From CAYNLG01 sp964397995 (GTDB taxonomy: Bacteria; Planctomycetota; Phycisphaerae; FEN-1346): a stretch of 14,178 nucleotides of DNA. Positions 1 through 8,300 of the stretch are shown in pieces. How positions within the stretch are numbered: position 1 is the first letter of the stretch; each line of letters begins with the position of its first letter. The notes under the pieces are model-generated. The model was not told the origin of the DNA, ran no database searches, and worked only from the letters and a program-made list of their open reading frames with translations. The position numbers and the translations under genes were made by a program. The DNA is taken from positions 1 to 14,178 of the forward strand of contig CAYNLG010000090.1 of assembly GCA_964397995.1 (NCBI GenBank), given 5' to 3'.

Positions 1-405
1 CAGTACCGCGAGTTCGCCCTGCCGTATCTGGCGCGGCTGTCCGAGGCGTTCGGCGGCCTGATGCTGCACTCGTGCGGCCACTTCCGGCAGAACCTCGAAC
101 TTGTGGCGGGGATCCCCGGCCTGCGGATGCTCAACTTCGGGGCCACCGAGCAGCCCGTGGCCGAGGCCTCGGCCGCCATGCCGCCCGAGGTCATCATCTC
201 GACCCACATCGGCCTCAACACCGACCCGCACTTCGGCACATCGTTGGCCTTCGCCGCGCACGCGGTCGGGGCCGTGGACGACTCGCGCCGGTTGTGGCTG
301 CTGGCCGGCAGCGACGGCCCGACGAGCGACGACTACGCCCGCACGGTAGCGGCCATCCGCCGCCTGGCCAAGGAAGCGTCTCTCGAAGAGGAGCTCGCCC
401 CATGA
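1..405 (+). CDS. Uroporphyrinogen decarboxylase (UroD)/corrinoid methyltransferase-family protein, 3' part only
   Basis: This is the last 134 residues of a gene whose start lies left of the window; the frame is open from base 1. The visible piece has the family's C-terminal TIM-barrel features. A strand ending in LMLHSCGH carries the His-x-Cys pair that MtaA/CmuA-like UroD relatives use as zinc ligands. After it come NFGATEQP, an STHIGLNTD segment and the closing WLLAGSDGPTSDDYARTVAAI, like the 'GCDIPPGTPPENV' endings of the family. Proteins of this type that keep His-x-Cys are usually methyltransferase-like rather than true haem enzymes (family knowledge). Its TGA overlaps the ATG of the next gene (ATGA), so the two are probably translationally coupled. 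The substrate cannot be told from this fragment. A haem-pathway HemE is unlikely given this neighbour and the HSCG motif. Confidence 0.78.
   Translation, partial: QYREFALPYLARLSEAFGGLMLHSCGHFRQNLELVAGIPGLRMLNFGATEQPVAEASAAMPPEVIISTHIGLNTDPHFGTSLAFAAHAVGAVDDSRRLWLLAGSDGPTSDDYARTVAAIRRLAKEASLEEELAP
388..393 (+). promoter_or_regulatory. Ribosome binding site fixing the start of the isomerase-like gene
   Basis: GAGGAG lies 8 nt before the ATG at 402, inside the end of the UroD-family gene. The frame is open much further upstream (to about base 72), but that extension would lie entirely in the shadow of the UroD-family frame. This site plus the ATGA overlap supports starting at 402. Confidence 0.6.
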
Positions 406-1748
406 AGCTCGCGGTACTGCACCCCGCGAAAACGGATTGGCGTGCCCACCTGGGCGACGCCCTTCCCATTCTGGAGGCATGGGCGGACGCGGCGGGCGCC
501 CCGCTGACGGATGAGACGACGGCCGCGAAGGCAGTCCTCGACGCCGACGCCGTCATCTGCCTGGACGCCTTCGGCATCGGGGCGTTCGGCCGCCTTCTCC
601 AGGCGATGCCGCGGCCGGTCCTGGTGATGAAGCGACCGCTGATGTGGCACCCGTACGACGCGCAGGCCAAGCCGTACCTGGAGGCGTGGGGTTGCCCGCT
701 CCTGCCAAGCGACTCGCGGACGTCTCTCGAGGCGAGCTTGGCGGCGCTCACCGCCCGCAAACGGCTGCAGCTTGACAGGCTGCTCGTCTACGTGCAGGGC
801 GAGAACGTCGCGCCGGAGCAGGAGGCGGCGGCACCGCTTGCGGCGCGGCTGGGCTGCGGCCTGGAGGTGCGGGACGTCGCGGAACTCCAGGGCCGCGCGG
901 CCGAGGTTTCGGACGCCGAGGCGCGGGAGGTGTTGGCGCGGTGGCGCGACGAGGTGCTGGCGTCGGCCGCGCAGACGCTGCCCGAAGCGCACCTCGTGGA
1001 GGTCGCCAAGCTGTACCTTGCGGAGAAGGCGGCCGCAACCGAGTGCGGCGCAACCGCGCTTACCATCCGCGAGTTCGAGCCCTTTCTGTTCCGGGGCCGC
1101 GCCATGCCGAACGTCACCTACGCCATCCTGAAGAACGAGGGGATCCTCACCGCCGAGGAAGGCGACGTGGGGGTCCTCGCGACGCAGGTGCTGCTGCGGG
1201 CCGCGACGGGCCTCCCGAACACCATGAGCAACGTTTACATGGCCTGGCGCGACGCCTACGATGCCGTCCCCGCGACGGTCGTCGCAAGGCGGCGGATCGA
1301 CGAGGACGGCGTCACGTACACCCGGGCCATGGAACGTGAGGACTTTGAGCAGTGCCGACGGGAGCGCGTCGTCGTCGCGAGCCACTTCGGCTCGGCCGGT
1401 TCGCTCCCGCTCGAGATGATGGTCGAGGACCGGTACGAGTTGATCGAGACAACGCCCGCGTGGCCGGGTCAGTCGATGTTACTTTCGACCCCGAGGCTGG
1501 GCCCGGTGGTGCTGGGCCGGATCGGCCGCGAGGCCCTGGACCTGGACCTCTTCATCGGCAAAGGCATCGAGGTCCTGCGTCTGGAACGCGACGACTGGTA
1601 TCGCCTGCGCTGGCTCATCCGGACGGACACCGAAGCGTTCATCGCCAAGGCCCGCCACCATCACTGGGCCGTGGCCCAGCCGCCCGACGGACAGGCACTG
1701 GCCCTTCTCGTGGAGACGCTGCTGGGGATGGAACTGCGGCCGCATTGA
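402..1748 (+). CDS. L-fucose/L-arabinose isomerase-like protein (sugar isomerase fold)
   Basis: The protein has 448 residues. The N-terminal half (about 1-200) looks like alternating alpha/beta Rossmann-type domains. The C-terminal half resembles the fucose/arabinose isomerase-like families. It has an acidic segment with a hydrophobic helix, AEEGDVGVLATQVLLRAATG (251-270), then PNTMSNVY (272-279), a HFGSAG segment (328-333) and a C-terminal ARHHHWAV (417-424), comparable to the 'HHYA' ending of many uncharacterised fucose-isomerase-like proteins. An aldose-ketose isomerase or related sugar role is therefore plausible, but the substrate is unknown and I cannot confirm the metal ligands without an alignment. 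It has no signal peptide, so it is predicted cytoplasmic. It overlaps the UroD-family gene by 4 nt, so the two probably share an operon. It ends 17 bp from the convergent ABC ATPase gene with no clear terminator between them. Confidence 0.68.
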   Translation: MKLAVLHPAKTDWRAHLGDALPILEAWADAAGAPLTDETTAAKAVLDADAVICLDAFGIGAFGRLLQAMPRPVLVMKRPLMWHPYDAQAKPYLEAWGCPLLPSDSRTSLEASLAALTARKRLQLDRLLVYVQGENVAPEQEAAAPLAARLGCGLEVRDVAELQGRAAEVSDAEAREVLARWRDEVLASAAQTLPEAHLVEVAKLYLAEKAAATECGATALTIREFEPFLFRGRAMPNVTYAILKNEGILTAEEGDVGVLATQVLLRAATGLPNTMSNVYMAWRDAYDAVPATVVARRRIDEDGVTYTRAMEREDFEQCRRERVVVASHFGSAGSLPLEMMVEDRYELIETTPAWPGQSMLLSTPRLGPVVLGRIGREALDLDLFIGKGIEVLRLERDDWYRLRWLIRTDTEAFIAKARHHHWAVAQPPDGQALALLVETLLGMELRPH

Positions 1749-1765
1749 GCGCCGGCGAGCCGGTC

Positions 1766-2521
1766 CTACTCGGCCACACCGCCGACCCGAATCTCCATGT
1801 CCTCGCGCATTTCGTCACGGTCCACCTGACCGTCGCGGATCCAGACGATCCGGTCACAGACGTCGATCATCTTCAGGTCATGCGTGGCGGTGATGACCGT
1901 CGTATTGCGTTCCTCGTTCATCTCTTTCAGGAGCTCAATGATCTCGCGGCCGGTATGCAGGTCGAGGTTGGCGGTGGGCTCATCGGCAAGGATGATGGCG
2001 GGGTCGTTGGCAAAGGCCCGGGCCACGGCCACGCGCTGCTGCTGCCCGCCCGAGAGCTCGGCCGGGGTGTGGGTGATGCGGTCGCCCAAGCCGACGCGTT
2101 CGAGGATCTCGACACCGCGGTCCAGGGCCTCGTCCGACCCCACGCCGCCGAAGACCATCGGCAGCGTCACGTTTTCGATGGCCGTCATGACCTGCACGAG
2201 GTTGAAGCTCTGGAAGATGTACCCGATCTTGCGGCAACGGAGCCAGGCGAGTTCCAAGGCGTCGAGTTCGGCAACATCGACCTCGTCGATGAAGACCGAC
2301 CCCTCGGTAGGCTGGTCCAAGCCGCCGATGCAGTTGAAGAGGGTCGTCTTGCCCGACCCGGAGGGGCCCATGATGGCGACGTATTGGCCGCGCGGCACCG
2401 TGAGGTCGATGCCGTCGAGGGCGCGGACGGTGATGTCGCCCATGTGGTAGTAGCGTCGGACGCCAATGGCCATGACGGCGTTTTCGACCTCGGCCGAGAG
2501 GTCGATATCGAGTTTGGCCAT
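1766..2521 (-). CDS. ABC transporter ATP-binding protein, LolD/MacB (FtsE-like) type
   Basis: This is a 251-residue cytoplasmic ATPase with every catalytic motif intact: Walker A GPSGSGKT (52-59), Q-loop Gln104 in YIFQSFNL, signature LSGGQQQR (156-163), Walker B ILADE with catalytic Glu181, and switch His214 in ATHD. The pattern 'GPSGSGKTTLFNCIGGLD...SGGQQQRVAVARA' is that of the LolD/MacB/FtsE group that partners FtsX-type permeases. The length is usual for the group apart from an about 20-residue N-terminal extension and an acidic tail. The frame is open to 2884, but that region is the FtsX gene in another frame. ATG at 2521, with GGGGAG 8 nt upstream, is the natural start. It is the last gene of the five-gene minus-strand operon, 62 nt after the mini-FtsX gene. 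It probably powers the FtsX proteins encoded at 2584-3255 and 5317-11187. Confidence 0.93.
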   Translation of the reverse strand: MAKLDIDLSAEVENAVMAIGVRRYYHMGDITVRALDGIDLTVPRGQYVAIMGPSGSGKTTLFNCIGGLDQPTEGSVFIDEVDVAELDALELAWLRCRKIGYIFQSFNLVQVMTAIENVTLPMVFGGVGSDEALDRGVEILERVGLGDRITHTPAELSGGQQQRVAVARAFANDPAIILADEPTANLDLHTGREIIELLKEMNEERNTTVITATHDLKMIDVCDRIVWIRDGQVDRDEMREDMEIRVGGVAE

Positions 2522-2529
2522 GGCGTCTG

Positions 2530-2535
2530 CTCCCC
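2530..2535 (-). promoter_or_regulatory. Ribosome binding site of the ABC ATPase gene
   Basis: GGGGAG (minus strand) sits 8 nt upstream of the ATG at 2521. It selects this start over the long upstream open frame that overlaps the FtsX gene. Confidence 0.6.
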
Positions 2536-2583
2536 GCGTCGCCGCAGCGCCTGAAGCGACCGTGCGACAGCGCGTCGTGTGAA

Positions 2584-3255
2584 TCAGATTCGCGCCCGCA
2601 TGGCGTCGACGGGCTGCATGCGTGCGGCCACGTAGGCCGGGTACGCCGCGCCGGCGACGGCCAGCACCATGCCGATGACGACGGCGATGGCGACATCGAT
2701 GCCGAGGGTGGCCCACGGTGCAACGCCGAGGGCCGTACCCACGTTGCCCCAGTACTTGACCGTCACAGCACCCAGGGCCAGCAGGAGGCCGACGACGACA
2801 CCGCTCGCCGCACCCACCAAGCCCTGGAAGACCGACTCCAGGATGAAGAGTTTCAGGACGAAGGCGTCGAGGGCTCCGAGGCACTTGAGGGTGCCGATCT
2901 CACGGTAGCGTTCCGTGATGGACATCAGCATGGCGTTCACGATGCCGACCGTGCATGCACAGAGGCTGATGGCGACGACCCAGATGAGCCGGCCCCCGCC
3001 GCCCTCCTCTTCGGTCGGTTCGGCGGCCTCGCCGAGGGTGGCCGCCGTAGCGACATCGGCCTTGGCCGACACGTGCGACGTCACCAGCACGAACAGGACG
3101 AAGCCGACGGCGGCCAGGATGGAGAGCACCGTCAGGGCCGTCCGGGCCGGGCGCAGCCGCAGGTTCTGCCAGGCCATGCGAATGGCCTTCGACATCGGCA
3201 GGACGACGACGCGCCCGACGCCGCGCGTCTTCCCGGTTGCCTGGTCCTCACTCAT
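2584..3255 (-). CDS. Small FtsX-type ABC transporter permease lacking the large extracytoplasmic domain
   Basis: This is a 223-residue inner-membrane protein with the four-helix FtsX/MacB layout: TM1 about 40-60 after the amphipathic AWQNLRLRPARTALT segment, TM2 about 89-112, TM3 about 134-165 and TM4 about 184-208. The FtsX core motif follows TM2: NAMLMSITERYREIGTLKCLGA (split here as residues 107-119 and 120-128), with the C-terminal AAYPAYVAARMQPVDAMR. In typical MacB/LolC proteins about 200 residues separate TM1 and TM2. Here only about 28 do, ending in an acidic TEEEGGGG stretch, so the periplasmic domain is absent. The reading frame is intact and nothing suggests a recent deletion. ATG at 3255 has GGAAGG 5 nt upstream; a second Met at residue 21 is a possible alternative start. 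It lies 16 nt after the OPT-like gene and 62 nt before the ATPase gene. It probably forms an unequal permease pair with the giant FtsX protein (inference). Confidence 0.88.
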   Translation of the reverse strand: MSEDQATGKTRGVGRVVVLPMSKAIRMAWQNLRLRPARTALTVLSILAAVGFVLFVLVTSHVSAKADVATAATLGEAAEPTEEEGGGGRLIWVVAISLCACTVGIVNAMLMSITERYREIGTLKCLGALDAFVLKLFILESVFQGLVGAASGVVVGLLLALGAVTVKYWGNVGTALGVAPWATLGIDVAIAVVIGMVLAVAGAAYPAYVAARMQPVDAMRARI

Positions 3256-3271
3256 CCTGTCCTTCCGTCCG

Positions 3272-5290
3272 CTAGTACGGCAGCGGCGTCACGGCCTTCG
3301 AGAGGAACACGAAGGCGATACTCAGCATGGCCACCAGGCCCGTACCGCACGCGAACCCCGCGAGGATGACCGGGGTGTAGCGGCGCCAGCGTTCCTTGCC
3401 GATCTTCCTGGCCAAGTACAGCCTCCCAATCAGCATGCCAACGAAGATCGCGATCGTGTGATGTGGATACCGGCCGATGCCGGTGATGGCCCCGTAGAAG
3501 TAGCCCGTGTGAACGCCGAACAGCGACAGGGCCGTGTAGACGACGACGCCGAGGACGGCCGTGGCGCCGATCACGTCCAGCTTCAGGGCGTCGAGCATGA
3601 ACCGCGTACCGTCACTCTTGGCGGTCGCCCACAGGGCCCGCATGGTGGCATGCATGGGCCAGAACTTCTGAACGTAGGGGTACCGCTCGGAGGGGATGTC
3701 GCCGAGGCCCCAGATGTACCACCAGAAGAGGAGCCCGCTGACCAGGAGCAGCGGCGTCAGGAGCGCCTCGACCTTGATGATGCTGATGAACTTGGTGCGC
3801 GTGAGCTCGACAACCCGGAAGAACTGGGCGGCGCGGCCGTAGTTGTGGAGCGGCACCGGCGCGAACCAGACGTCGGCCCCCTTGTACCCGCTCAGGAGGA
3901 ACGAGGCCTCCCGGATGAACGGCAGGGCGATCTGCTGGCCCGTGATGCCCTGCATGTGGGCCGCCAGATACGTGTTCAGCGGCGTCCAGAAGAACGCGAA
4001 GAGCGCGAAGATCCATGTGGGGAACATCGCGTCTTCGGGCTTCGGCGGGTTCTCGCTCAGCCACCCGCGGTTGACGAGCCCGTCGCAGAGTACGACATAC
4101 CCGATGCCGGTACCCACGAAGAGCAGAATGGCAACCCAAGCGGGCACATCCCCGCGGGCCTTGTCCGGTGTCCACAGCGCGCTCCAGTCGCGCTGCGTGT
4201 CGGCGCTGCGGCTCGCGATGAAGAGCTTGTAGAGGCCGATCAGGGCCACGGCCACCGCGCCGCCGATGCCGACCGACATCCACAGGTCCAGGTTATTGGC
4301 CATATGGGTCGCGATGGCGTCGTATCCCGGCTTCCACTGGGTCAGGATCTCCTTGCCGAAAATCGCCGGCCCGTACTCATGGAGCAGCGGATTGACGAGG
4401 ATGTGAACCAGGACGGACATTGCGAACATGCCGATAACGACCCGGTACGGAAGGATGAACCCGGACATCACAAGACCGAGATCCAGCGTGATGCCCACCA
4501 AAGCCGCGGGCAGGACGCCCTCGGTCGCCTTCGTCAGGTCAAGCCACGGAATGGGCAGAAGAACGACCGGTTTCGGGAAGATGGCCCCGGTGATGGCCGG
4601 CACCGCGACGTAGAACAAGCCGAACGCCACGCCCGCCGTGGCCCCGACCGAGAAGATGGGCCACCGCCACGATTCCTTCTTCTGGCTGCTCTCGGCCAGC
4701 GCCGTCGATCCCTCGGCGGCGATCGGCGCCATGGGGAACTCCAGCTTCTCGACGTCCGCGGTCACGCGGTAAATGATGTAGCCCAGGCTCAGCCAGGAAA
4801 GCCGGTCGAGGATGGTGCTCGCCACGAGCACGAAGAAGGCCGGCATCCAGGCCTCGTGCAGGAGGTTCCGCTCCTGCAGCACCGAGACCGACGGCGAGAC
4901 CCACTCCGGCAGCACCGCCGTCGAAGAGAGGCCGAACTGCTCGAAGACCGGGCTCTGGCGGCTGTACTGGTTCCAGATGGCCATCGCGAAGATGCCGCCG
5001 GTCAGCATCAGGCCGCCGTAGATCCGCGTCAGGATGGACGCGGAGTAGAAGAGCAGGTAGATCTCCTGCCGCCTCAGCGACGTGAACGAGCGGCGGGCCA
5101 TCTCCAGGAACAGGATGACCGTCACCCACTCGGCGGCGGGGTTGTCCTTGCCGATGAGCAGACCGAGGTAGATGTTCCCCGGCAGCATGATGAAGGCGAC
5201 GAACAGGGCGCCCAGGATGGTCTTGCGGGTGAAGCCGTCCTGGAATGCCTCCAGCTCCTCGTCGGTATGGAGGAGGCCGTCGTCATCCAA
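3272..5290 (-). CDS. Polytopic membrane protein, OPT (oligopeptide transporter)-like
   Basis: This is a 672-residue protein with roughly 12-14 hydrophobic segments, the first at about 25-47, and no signal peptide. The segment VEKLEFPMAPIAAEGSTAL (180-198) resembles the 'LxFP.A...AE' motif of OPT/YSL transporters and of the planctomycete DUF6785-type proteins. An amphipathic FWTPLNTYLAAHMQGITGQ region (434-452) also fits. The C-terminal end, an RKIGKERWRRYTP stretch before the final helices, parallels the end of the larger membrane protein at 11189-13471, so the two may be distant paralogues. The substrate is unknown, and transport itself is inferred. The start is unusual: no ATG exists before TM1, so TTG at 5290 (26 nt after the upstream stop) is taken, with CTG at 5296 as an alternative. 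No Shine-Dalgarno is visible, which suggests coupling to the upstream gene. It is followed 16 nt later by the small FtsX gene. Confidence 0.8.
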   Translation of the reverse strand: MDDDGLLHTDEELEAFQDGFTRKTILGALFVAFIMLPGNIYLGLLIGKDNPAAEWVTVILFLEMARRSFTSLRRQEIYLLFYSASILTRIYGGLMLTGGIFAMAIWNQYSRQSPVFEQFGLSSTAVLPEWVSPSVSVLQERNLLHEAWMPAFFVLVASTILDRLSWLSLGYIIYRVTADVEKLEFPMAPIAAEGSTALAESSQKKESWRWPIFSVGATAGVAFGLFYVAVPAITGAIFPKPVVLLPIPWLDLTKATEGVLPAALVGITLDLGLVMSGFILPYRVVIGMFAMSVLVHILVNPLLHEYGPAIFGKEILTQWKPGYDAIATHMANNLDLWMSVGIGGAVAVALIGLYKLFIASRSADTQRDWSALWTPDKARGDVPAWVAILLFVGTGIGYVVLCDGLVNRGWLSENPPKPEDAMFPTWIFALFAFFWTPLNTYLAAHMQGITGQQIALPFIREASFLLSGYKGADVWFAPVPLHNYGRAAQFFRVVELTRTKFISIIKVEALLTPLLLVSGLLFWWYIWGLGDIPSERYPYVQKFWPMHATMRALWATAKSDGTRFMLDALKLDVIGATAVLGVVVYTALSLFGVHTGYFYGAITGIGRYPHHTIAIFVGMLIGRLYLARKIGKERWRRYTPVILAGFACGTGLVAMLSIAFVFLSKAVTPLPY

Positions 5291-5316
5291 CGGCAGGTTA
5301 TCGGGTTTCGTGCCGC

Positions 5317-8300
5317 TTACTGGAATAGCCGGAGCCCTCGCTCAATGTACTCCCGCCGCTCCTCGATCTGGATGGTCCGCCAGATAAGGAACTGTTTCCG
5401 GATCAGGTCCATGAACCGCGCGTTGGCCCGCATCCACGAGCTCTCGTCGCTGGAGAGACGCCGCAGGCTGAACCGCACGCCATAAACGCCCGCCTGGGAC
5501 GTCGGATAGACGATGACGCGGCAGCGTTGGCTGACGCCGAGGTCGTACGGCGCGGGGAAGACGATCATCTGGAGGATGAGGGTGGCGCGGCCCTCAACGA
5601 CCTTGGAGCGCGTCCGCAGCCCCTGGGTGCAGAAATCGGGGCTCGTGGGGTCGCTGTGCGAGTCGAAGTACTCGTCCAGGAACATGGCCATGCCGATCGC
5701 GTTGCCGCGTGTCAGCGTGAAGGGCAGCTCCAGCAGCAGGCGCCGTCCGTTCCGCGGTGCGGGCATCGCCCAGTGGGCCGCCCCGGACGGCGTCGCGAGC
5801 GCGGCGGCCTTGCGGGCCGGATACACAGTCGCCGCCAGAACGATGACGGCCACCAGCACGGCCGTGAACAGGGCCGCCAGCGACGAGTAGTTCAGCGACA
5901 GGTCCTCGAACCAGCCGAACGAGACGACGAACTTGGCCATGACCTGGCCGGCCAGGTAGCCCACGACCACGCCGGCGTTGGCATAGACGCTGGCCTCGGT
6001 GAAGAAGAGCATCGCGACGTGCCGCGGCGCGAGGCCGACGGCGCCCAGCATGCCGATCTCGCCCTTCCGCTCCTCGACGGTGCCGAGCATCGTGTTCAGG
6101 ATGATCAGGACGGCCAGGATGATCGGGGCCACGAGCGTCCAGTCCGGCGTCACGGTCTTGAGGCCCACGCTGCGGATCAGGTACCGCTGGTCGCCGACGC
6201 CCGCGTAGACGTTGACGGCCAAGCGGCTCATCAGGTCCTCGACGAAGGCCCGTTGTTCGTCCGGGTCGTCTGTCGTGAAGCCGACGGCCACCGACTTGTA
6301 GTGACCGTTCGCCATCTGGCCGACCACGGCCTGAGGAATGATCGCCGTGTTGGCGAACGTCATGTGCTCAAACGGTTGCTCCAAGCCTACCTCGGACTCG
6401 GCCGCCAGAAGCGATGAGGTCTCGGACCCCCCTTCGGAGCCAGAGGCCAAGTAATCAACCGGGGCAATGGACTCGTCGTTCAGATCGTGGACGGCGTCGG
6501 CCTTCGCGGCATCGAAGATTCCGATGATCTGGAAGGTGCGGCCGCCGTGGTAAATGGCGGCATTGCCCGTTTCCACGTCCGCCGGCGTGATCCCCAACTC
6601 GCGGGCCACGCTCTGCGGCAACAGCATGACATCCATCTCGTCGGGCCGGATCCAACGGCCAGCCGTAAGGGTCTGGTCAATACCCGTCAGGTCCTTCTCG
6701 GCGGCCTCGAAGCCCGCCAGACACTTGACGATGACCTCCTTGTCCGGCTGGTCTGTTCGCACCAGGGCAATCTCGTTGCTGTGTCGACCCCACGCTCCCC
6801 ACCCCCCCTCAGCCTGCATCACCCAGCCTCGCAGCGCCAGGGTCTGCCGGCCCGCGAACTCGATCTGGAGCGACTGGCGGATCGACTCCGGCATGTCCTT
6901 CCAGTGCGGCATGCGGAACAGCAGTCCTCCGTAAGGAGCGCCCGACCCGAGCTCAATCGGGATGTGGTCGGCCGCCTGCTGGATCGACGTGAACGAGATG
7001 ACGCTGAACGCCAAGAGGATGAGCGTGACCACCGTCAGGACGGTCCGGCTCTTGCGCTTGCCAAGATTCGCGATGCCAAGGTTGAACGCCACGGCCGTGG
7101 TGGACAGGCGGCTGACGTCGGCCGAGTGGATCCCGCCGGCCTGGTGCCGCCACTTCTTGACCTGCTCGCCGAACCGGGCCGACACCAGCACCAGCACGAC
7201 GGACGCCAGGACCAGCAGCAGAAACGCCAGGAGGATCATCAGCGGGGTCAGCGAGATCTGGAACGCCGGGTGAACCCAGAAGAGGATGAGGAAGATGACG
7301 AGGAACCAGATCGACATCCCGAAGATGCGCGACACGGCCGTCTTAAACCCGAACGTAAGCCGCTCCATGAAGTAGGCGAACGGGAGCAGCAAGGCCAGGA
7401 AGAACACCACGCCGAAGACCGCGTCGTTGGCCGTCTGGGAGACCTCCGGATAGGCCCGGACAGCAAACCCCCAGGCGGCGTTGGCGCTGCGGACGTGGTC
7501 GTCGTATCGCTTGCCCTCGTACGCGGCTTCGGACCGCTCCAGGTGCTTCGCCGCCCGCGCCACAAGGTCATCGAGTTTCGTGCTGCGGATGCCCGCCTTG
7601 CTCAGCTTCTCCAGGCGGTAGCGGTTGAGGCCGATGATATCGCGGGCCACGCGGTACGGGGTCCGCTCGATGAGCCGGCCGATACCCACGGGGTAGCCGT
7701 AGCCCGTGGGATGGGTCTGGTCGACGCCCAGCAGCACCAGCCGCCGCGGGTCCAGGTTCTTGTGGCCCATCAGCACCTGGACGCGCAGCTGCGGCGGCAC
7801 GAAGACGACCGCGCAGTTGGCGTCGGTGTCCTTCTCCCCCTCCAGTCCCCTGGTCTGTTCGATGCTGAGGGACGAGAAGTGACGGGGCTGCGACTTGCCC
7901 TTGCCGTCCAGGATGTAGATTTGCTGCAGGTCCCGCAGGTAGCGCGGGTCCACCGGGTCGAAGAGGACCGCCGACGCAGCATCGAAGACCAGCAGATCCT
8001 TGGCTTCGGGACCCCCCTTCAGCTTGAGCCGGTTGTCGGTGGTCACGGTCTGGGACTCGCCCCGATCGAGGGCCAGGTCGATGACGCCCTGCTCGTAGTC
8101 GAAGTCGTACGCCCAGACATACGGCGTACCGGTCCCACCGCTTGTCTTCTTGCTCTGCTCAAAGGGGAGCCGGTGCTGGCCATCGGCGTCGGCCAGTACG
8201 GCCAAGTGGCTGAGAATCCCGCCGCACTCCCGGTCGCCCTTCCCGCCACGGTCCTTGCCACCGCCGCGGGTGTACCAGACCAAGGCCCCCTCGACGGGCA

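Noticed and set aside
72..401. Upstream extension of the isomerase-like frame
   Set aside because: It lies wholly inside the UroD-family gene in another frame. The ATGA overlap and GAGGAG at 388-393 mark the start at 402.
1749..1765. Bidirectional terminator between the convergent genes
   Set aside because: The only repeat is a 4-bp CCGG pair around CGAG with no T-run, which is too weak to call.
2522..2884. N-terminal extension of the ABC ATPase frame
   Set aside because: The extra 121 codons overlap the FtsX gene in another frame and are Arg/Gly-rich. ATG 2521 has a good ribosome site and gives the normal family length.
2915..5485. Long plus-strand open frame (856 codons) opposite the OPT-like and FtsX genes
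   Set aside because: It is Arg/His/Gln/Asp-rich without any domain, and antisense to genes with clear membrane helices and FtsX motifs. This is a shadow caused by GC-rich third positions.
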